Assembly (NCBI GenBank): GCA_016280685.1
Contig: JAEEHE010000120.1
Location: 1-23,159, forward strand
DNA length: 23,159 bases
DNA from: Caryophanales bacterium
GTDB taxonomy: Bacteria; Bacillota_I; Bacilli_A; RFN20; CAG-826
Direction of reading: 5' to 3'
The notes below the pieces were generated by a model, which searched no databases, had not been told where the DNA came from, and was given only the letters and a program-made list of their open reading frames with translations. Both the position numbers and the translations under genes were made by a program. How positions within the stretch are numbered: position 1 is the first letter of the stretch; each line of letters starts with the position of its first letter. Positions 15,904 through 20,803 of the stretch are shown one piece after another.

Positions 15904-17979
15904 TTAAAAATGTTCCGAATTATATCTATAATTAAGTCTTCCGATAGGCGCACTATCACCATCGACATAATAATTCATCATATCGCTGATGTCAGAGATG
16001 CCATCGCTGACTTTGAAATCAATTGTGAATTTCTCATCCCCATTAAGACCTAAAGAGGCTAAAGGAATGGAAATAGATAATGTATTATTCTTCATGTAAT
16101 AAGGACAATCTTTGCCTTCTTCAAATGAGAATTCTCCGTCATTAGAAACCTTCTCTAATTTCGTATTGCCCTTACCGAATTTTAAAGCGTTTCTATTTAA
16201 GATATAGTTATAACCTTCCCAAGATGGCTCTTCACTATCTTTGATAGAAAGTAAGATATTGAGGTTATTATCTTTTTCTTCATCAATGACAATAGGGTCT
16301 TCTGTCTCAACTTGAATATAAAGATTATTCTTATCATGGCTCATTCTCGTGAGCTTAATATCATTTCTATTAGTGTTATTTGTGTAGACTTCTTGATGAT
16401 CAGCACGGTCGAAGTTTCTCGCGAAGACTTCTTGAGTGAAATCTAAATAGGTTCTCGCATTTTCCCAATCGAGATTTTCTAATTCGTTAGTCGCATAGCT
16501 ACCTGCGTATTTCACTTTAGAAGAATTAAATTTAAATTCACGGGATAAACGCATATTTTGGAGATAGAAATTATCGCCATAACCGCCTCTGGTCATCTCG
16601 ATATCACGGGAGAATTCTTCATCGCAAGTATCACAGAAGGAAACGTTATTGAAATATTTGCCGTAGATGCTATCGAGACCAGTAGAACCACCATGGAGAG
16701 TCTTCATTGGTAATTTATATGCCACCCATTCATTCCATCCGGTGACAAAGACTTCATCAATAGGTTTTTCACTAGTTAAAGCATTATTCCATTGCGCTTC
16801 TAAGTTTGTACCTTTATTGACGTTTTCTTTGACGTTTTTATTTAATTCATAATCCCATCCACGACCACGATTGCTATCGTAATTAGTGGCGGCACCAGTA
16901 TCGAAACCATCATATCTTTCCGCATAGGCAGTTCTCACATTATCATCGTCTTTTAAATAAGGATTAACGGACATACCAAATGATCCAGAGACGTGTTGAG
17001 TGACGGAAACAGACATATAATTACCATTTTGATTTTCATAAACACGTTGAGGATATTGCCAATCCATCCAAGAGGCATTATCAAATTCCGAACCACTTTT
17101 ATCGAAAGGCCAAATGGAATTTCTAATCGATAAATTCGCGGTCACGATCGGACTTAAGTCTACAAAATATCTAGACATATCCACCGAAACGACTGGCTTA
17201 TGAGTATCTTCATCTCTTAGCCACAATGAGTCATATCGAGGATTACAGAAGAAAGTGTTATAGAAATTAAGCACTCTTTGGGGGTGGTTCGCGCTAACAT
17301 CAGTGCCGGTGATAAAGCTGGTCACCAAAGGAACTTTCCAACCTAAAGATTGATATTTTAATAAAGCTTCTAAAACCGCCGTGACATTCTTTTCATAAAT
17401 AGAAATATTCGTTAAGTCTAAAGAAATATAATCGATACCACTCATGGTTAATAATTCGACATGTCTAGCTAATAACCAGGGGTCATCAGAACAATAATAA
17501 CCATATAATGGTTCGCTAAAAAAATGGAATTGGAATAAAGGTGTCGGAGTAATGGGGTTACCCTCTTCATCAAATTCTTCTTCGATATCATAATCGCTAG
17601 CTTGGTAACCTTCTTTACCATCTTTAAGATGAATCTTGGACCAGATAGCTTTTGTGCCAGAAGCAGTCTTCATGCTCTTAGTGACATCAAAGATACCAGC
17701 ATCTTCGTGCTCTCCAAGCCACACGAAATAAAACATACCGACTTGCTTATCGCTATTAGCGACTTCCGCTTCATCAAATTCACGGCCGTATATATCTGTG
17801 GCCACTAAGGAGTTGATTGTCGCGTTATATAAATTGGTATCCGCTTTCACCACTCCATAGTCTTTAATATTTACTGATGTTCTTTGTGAACAAGAGGCAA
17901 AAGACATAGCGAAGCAAAAAACTGCTACGCCAATAGACGAATTCTTAAGAATTGCGTGTAACTGATATTTAGTTTTCAT
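15904..17979 (-). CDS. GH99/GH71-related surface lipoprotein with C-terminal sugar-binding-like domain
   Basis: This 691-residue protein has a long signal peptide ending in lipobox FASC (Cys30). Residues 50-470 match a barrel family I recall from Paenibacillus and related bacteria, related to GH99/GH71 enzymes: VGMFYFVWLGEH near 80, a GYYCSDDPWLLARHVE helix, GIDYISLDLTN, VTGWNEWVA, and EFSRDIEM with GDNFYLQ. The Glu of WNEW is the best candidate active-site residue; the second Glu of classical GH99 (NEWHE) is replaced by Ala. Residues about 560-685 resemble a CBM9/DOMON-like sugar-binding domain. It leads the sugar-importer operon, so it probably trims or binds glycans at the surface before uptake. 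No SD precedes the ATG, and activity is not proven by sequence. Confidence 0.7.
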   Translation of the reverse strand: MKTKYQLHAILKNSSIGVAVFCFAMSFASCSQRTSVNIKDYGVVKADTNLYNATINSLVATDIYGREFDEAEVANSDKQVGMFYFVWLGEHEDAGIFDVTKSMKTASGTKAIWSKIHLKDGKEGYQASDYDIEEEFDEEGNPITPTPLFQFHFFSEPLYGYYCSDDPWLLARHVELLTMSGIDYISLDLTNISIYEKNVTAVLEALLKYQSLGWKVPLVTSFITGTDVSANHPQRVLNFYNTFFCNPRYDSLWLRDEDTHKPVVSVDMSRYFVDLSPIVTANLSIRNSIWPFDKSGSEFDNASWMDWQYPQRVYENQNGNYMSVSVTQHVSGSFGMSVNPYLKDDDNVRTAYAERYDGFDTGAATNYDSNRGRGWDYELNKNVKENVNKGTNLEAQWNNALTSEKPIDEVFVTGWNEWVAYKLPMKTLHGGSTGLDSIYGKYFNNVSFCDTCDEEFSRDIEMTRGGYGDNFYLQNMRLSREFKFNSSKVKYAGSYATNELENLDWENARTYLDFTQEVFARNFDRADHQEVYTNNTNRNDIKLTRMSHDKNNLYIQVETEDPIVIDEEKDNNLNILLSIKDSEEPSWEGYNYILNRNALKFGKGNTKLEKVSNDGEFSFEEGKDCPYYMKNNTLSISIPLASLGLNGDEKFTIDFKVSDGISDISDMMNYYVDGDSAPIGRLNYRYNSEHF

Positions 17980-17995
17980 AATATTGTAATTTTAT

Positions 17996-18044
17996 TTTAT
18001 ATAAAACCTAACACTGTTAAAACATTATTATTTTAAAAAATAAT
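17996..18044 (-). promoter_or_regulatory. Candidate promoter and operator region of the importer operon
   Basis: The minus strand reads TATAAA at 17996-18001, only 17-22 bases before the ATG at 17979, with a poor -35 match (TGTTTT, 18019-18024). The spacer contains the palindrome TAACACTGTTA (18009-18019). A second inverted repeat, ATTATTTT-N2-AAAATAAT, covers 18027-18044. If this -10 is used, the leader would be about 10 bases and without SD. The palindromes could bind a repressor. Confidence 0.35.
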
Positions 18045-18091
18045 CGCAAAAAGTGAAATACCGAGATTTAGAAAAGGAGAAAGGAAAATAA

Positions 18092-18132
18092 TAAAAAACA
18101 CATTTTAGTTGATGAAAACAAAGAAAAATGTG
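18092..18132 (-). terminator. Intrinsic terminator of unit A
   Basis: AAAATGTG (18125-18132) pairs perfectly with CACATTTT (18099-18106). The 18-base loop is long. On the minus strand six T follow the stem (18093-18098). It lies about 35 bp after the stop of the YesL-like membrane protein gene and separates unit A from the sugar-importer operon. Confidence 0.65.
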
Positions 18133-18171
18133 AATAGTTTAAAAATATATTTTCGTGTATCAAAAACTATT
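18133..18171. repeat. Inverted repeat overlapping the end of the last unit A gene
   Basis: AATAGTTT (18133-18140) and AAACTATT (18164-18171) are inverted copies around a 23-base AT-rich centre. One arm includes the TAG stop at 18167-18169. It abuts the terminator at 18092-18132 and may extend the terminating or RNA-stabilising structure. The weak AT pairing leaves this uncertain. Confidence 0.35.
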
Positions 18172-19012
18172 TATTATTTTTATCTTCTTTGGGTTCGATA
18201 TATAAACCCTTATTTAACAAATGAGGAAATCTCACACTATTGATGTGCTTATCAAATATCCTCATCTCGTTGAGTTGTGTACCCAAAAAGATAAATGGCA
18301 TAAAGAAGATGATGATGACTAAGAACACTAAATATTTAGTCAATATGCCATAGATATGGGCAAATTGGAATAAATCATAAATCTTAAATGCAGTTATTAA
18401 AGCGGTGCACAAAATCGTCGTAGGAAGATGTCTAAAGAAAAAGAAACAGGCAACTTTGAAATTATCAAAGTATTTGTTCGTATAGATAAAGTTGATAAAT
18501 ATCGTATGCATTAAGATAGCGAATAAAACAAAGTTAAAGCCGAATGGGATAGCGATAATCCAACCATTATTTACAAAGTAATAAATGAAATTAAAAACAA
18601 GATTAAGGATAGCGATCATCAATACGGATATAAATGTCGGTTTCCAGTTATCCTTGAAACTATTCTTAAAATCACTGGTGAAGAAGACCGGTTCTAACCA
18701 AGCGTATTCCGTATAGATCTTGCCTAATCCTGATATGGGAATAAACATTAATAAAACACAGAAGAATTCAATGATGATACAAGTAATTAATATCGTCGTA
18801 TTAGAATTACCGCTTTCATGGGCGATGATAAAACTATAATCTTTAAAGAAATTGACAACGAATAAAGGAATAGCGAAAGCGAATAAGATTAAACCGATCT
18901 TCACAAAGGAGAAGAAATGCAATTTAAAAATATCGAAGAATAATTCTCTTCTATTATGTGGTAGATTCCTCTCTTTAAAGGTATTTTGGGAATACATGTT
19001 CTTCCTACGCAT
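18167..19012 (-). CDS. Six-helix membrane protein, YesL/DUF624-like
   Basis: This 281-residue integral membrane protein has about six hydrophobic helices, near residues 33-55, 75-100, 125-146, 150-175, 193-217 and 226-246. The loop SDFKNSFKDNWKPTF resembles the cytoplasmic loop of the YesL (DUF624) family, which often accompanies sugar ABC systems; a related loop YFDNFKVACFFFFRHLP occurs in the second half. It could be the transport channel for the ATPase upstream, but no EAA motif is seen. The ATG at 19012 overlaps the previous gene by 8 bases. A second ATG at 18997, with AGGA close upstream, gives MYSQNTF at the N-terminus, resembling the YSQETY of the two-helix protein in the same operon. 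Stop is TAG. The family call is tentative. Confidence 0.6.
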   Translation of the reverse strand: MRRKNMYSQNTFKERNLPHNRRELFFDIFKLHFFSFVKIGLILFAFAIPLFVVNFFKDYSFIIAHESGNSNTTILITCIIIEFFCVLLMFIPISGLGKIYTEYAWLEPVFFTSDFKNSFKDNWKPTFISVLMIAILNLVFNFIYYFVNNGWIIAIPFGFNFVLFAILMHTIFINFIYTNKYFDNFKVACFFFFRHLPTTILCTALITAFKIYDLFQFAHIYGILTKYLVFLVIIIFFMPFIFLGTQLNEMRIFDKHINSVRFPHLLNKGLYIEPKEDKNNK

Positions 19013-19592
19013 AATTTAATAACTCTTTCGTAAATCTTAATGCGGTATCCACTTTCGCATCATTTAATCCTTTGATATGTAAGGAATTAACACGATAGAA
19101 AAGATAAAACCTTTCATCTTTATAAGTCTCACTATTAAAGGTGTATAAGTCGTTATCTTGATCACCGGGTTTATGCATTAAGATACCTTTACCGGATTCA
19201 TCGCTTTCATAAGTGAAATAAGATTCCACTACTTCTTTATTTAAAGGAGAAAACTGTTTCTCGATAAGTGAATCAAAAATATATGATTCTGTGAGGATGA
19301 ACATATCCGCTTTATTTAATCCTTTATTCACCATGAGATATTCAAATTCTGGAGCTTTAGGATTAACGAAAGTGATATTGATTTCTCTTAGATAATCAGG
19401 AGATTTTTCTTTTAAGAAAGAATGCAATTTATTAGAGTCATTCGTGTAACTAGAAATAAATAGAGAGATCGTCTCTTCTTTTCTCGGCATATCGATAAAA
19501 TCACAATAATAAATCGCGCCGATAGAAACCGAGGCAATAACTAATAAATAGATGTACCAGAAATGTAAGATATTCTTAAGAATTTTCTTCAT
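19005..19592 (-). CDS. Membrane-anchored reduced solute-binding-protein-like protein
   Basis: This 195-residue protein has one N-terminal membrane helix (about 11-29) and a soluble domain outside the cell. The domain resembles parts of a family 1 solute-binding protein: an opening strand ETISLFISSYT, a helix KLHSFLKEKSPDYL, then NKADMFILTESYIFDSLI as in the ligand lobe, and a closing DTALRFTKELLN like the last helix. At about 155 residues it is far below the usual 400, so the second lobe would be largely missing. AGGAG stands 9 bases before the ATG, which follows the previous stop by 1 base. It would be the external part of the unusual ABC set in this operon. Similarity is judged by eye and may be convergent. 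Confidence 0.55.
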   Translation of the reverse strand: MKKILKNILHFWYIYLLVIASVSIGAIYYCDFIDMPRKEETISLFISSYTNDSNKLHSFLKEKSPDYLREINITFVNPKAPEFEYLMVNKGLNKADMFILTESYIFDSLIEKQFSPLNKEVVESYFTYESDESGKGILMHKPGDQDNDLYTFNSETYKDERFYLFYRVNSLHIKGLNDAKVDTALRFTKELLNYA

Positions 19593-19593
19593 C

Positions 19594-20076
19594 TTACTTT
19601 TCTCCTAATACATCAACGATAAAATTATGAGCGAGAATCACTTCTACCTCATCATTAACATTTAAAGATATAGGAGCGTCTTCTTCTAAATAGCAAATCA
19701 TCTCTTTATCGTTTTCATCTTTCGCTACGACTTCATAAGCGCGAATATGTTTTCTCACCAAATATGGTTTTTTGATTTCGATTATCTTGATCTTCCCACT
19801 AAATCTCTCGACGGTTAATAAGCGATATAAGAACTGGCTTCTAATTCTCTTTTTGATAAATAATTCAATAAAGAAATAAACGGCAACTAATAGGATGATA
19901 TTAACTAAAACAATGTCGATTATTTTGATATAAAGAACATTCTTATGATTGATAACAAAAGCGCTTAAAAACAATAAAGATAAGCCAAAAATAAATAGCA
20001 AAATAGAAATAATTAGCCACTTTTTGTAGTCTTTTTTGAGTTTATAGTATGTTTCTTGGCTATATAAGTTATTCAT
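19594..20076 (-). CDS. Small two-helix membrane protein of the unit A ABC set
   Basis: From the ATG at 20074-20076 this protein has 160 residues. Two membrane helices near residues 20-42 and 49-72 follow a basic N-terminal stretch (YSQETYYKLKKDYKKW). A cytosolic beta-rich domain of about 85 residues ends with SLNVNDEVEVILAHNFIVD, recalling a small barrel such as the NfeD or OB type. The ATG overlaps the ATPase stop (ATGAATAA), indicating coupled translation. A TTG at 20091 would add five residues but has no ribosome site. I do not recognise the family. Its place directly after the ATPase suggests a transporter subunit or ATPase anchor. Confidence 0.6.
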   Translation of the reverse strand: MNNLYSQETYYKLKKDYKKWLIISILLFIFGLSLLFLSAFVINHKNVLYIKIIDIVLVNIILLVAVYFFIELFIKKRIRSQFLYRLLTVERFSGKIKIIEIKKPYLVRKHIRAYEVVAKDENDKEMICYLEEDAPISLNVNDEVEVILAHNFIVDVLGEK

Positions 20077-20800
20077 TTTTATCCGCTTCAATTAACGACT
20101 TTACTCTATCATCATCACATTCGTATAGCTCTTCGGGAGTGCCACTAAAAATAAAATGTCCATCATCCATCACATATATCTTATCCGCCAACGCTGTAGC
20201 TTCTCTAATGGAATGAGTCACATAGATGACACTGGAATGATATTTTCTCATAATCTCTAAAAGTAAAAACCTTCCGCTATCACGATTCTCTTGATCTAAA
20301 TTAGAAAAAGGTTCATCAAAAAAATAGAAAGAAGCATTCTTCACTAAAGCGCGAGCAATCGCTGCTCTTTGTGCTTGGCCGATAGAGATATGTTTAGGTT
20401 TACGAGAAAGGCATTCGCTAATCTTTAGTTCTTTAGCGAGTTCGTTGACTTTTTCAACAATTAATGATTTCTCCATACCTCTGATCCTTAAAGGATAGGC
20501 GATATTATCAAATATCGTCACATGAGGTTGTAAGACAATATCTTGGGAGACATAAGCAAAATTTCTTTCACCTATGGAATAATCATTGATATCTACACCA
20601 TCTAAAGAGATTTCACCTTCGAATGGCAATAATCCTAAAAGAGTTTTTAATAATGTCGATTTACCACATCCGGAAAAACCAATGATGACGTTAAATTTGC
20701 CATCTTCAAATGTCGCGTTTAAATTTTTAATCGCATCAACTGTTTGTTTTTTATTTAATTGATAAGTTACTTTTAAATTTTTTACGACTATTTCGGACAT
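20069..20800 (-). CDS. ABC transporter ATPase with atypical signature motif
   Basis: This 243-residue protein is a minimal ABC ATPase. Walker A reads GFSGCGKST at 41-49 (Phe in place of the common Pro), the Q-loop Gln is at 86, Walker B FYFFDEP at 158-164 with D-loop SNLD, and the switch His at 196. The signature is HISIGQAQR at 137-145 where LSGGQ is usual; the Ser, Gly and Gln remain, so hydrolysis is plausible. It lacks the C-terminal regulatory domain of MalK. It starts 3 bases after the surface-protein stop without a good ribosome site and overlaps the next gene, so the set is translationally linked. Importer ATPases of the nitrate/taurine or polyamine type are the nearest match by eye. 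Substrate is unknown. Confidence 0.85.
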   Translation of the reverse strand: MSEIVVKNLKVTYQLNKKQTVDAIKNLNATFEDGKFNVIIGFSGCGKSTLLKTLLGLLPFEGEISLDGVDINDYSIGERNFAYVSQDIVLQPHVTIFDNIAYPLRIRGMEKSLIVEKVNELAKELKISECLSRKPKHISIGQAQRAAIARALVKNASFYFFDEPFSNLDQENRDSGRFLLLEIMRKYHSSVIYVTHSIREATALADKIYVMDDGHFIFSGTPEELYECDDDRVKSLIEADKNE

Positions 20801-20803
20801 TGA

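Noticed and set aside
18112..18243. Plus-strand frame of 43 codons starting ATGAAAACAAAG
   Set aside because: The nearest GGAG is about 30 bases upstream, the frame overlaps a terminator and the minus-strand membrane protein gene, and its composition shows no protein-like pattern.
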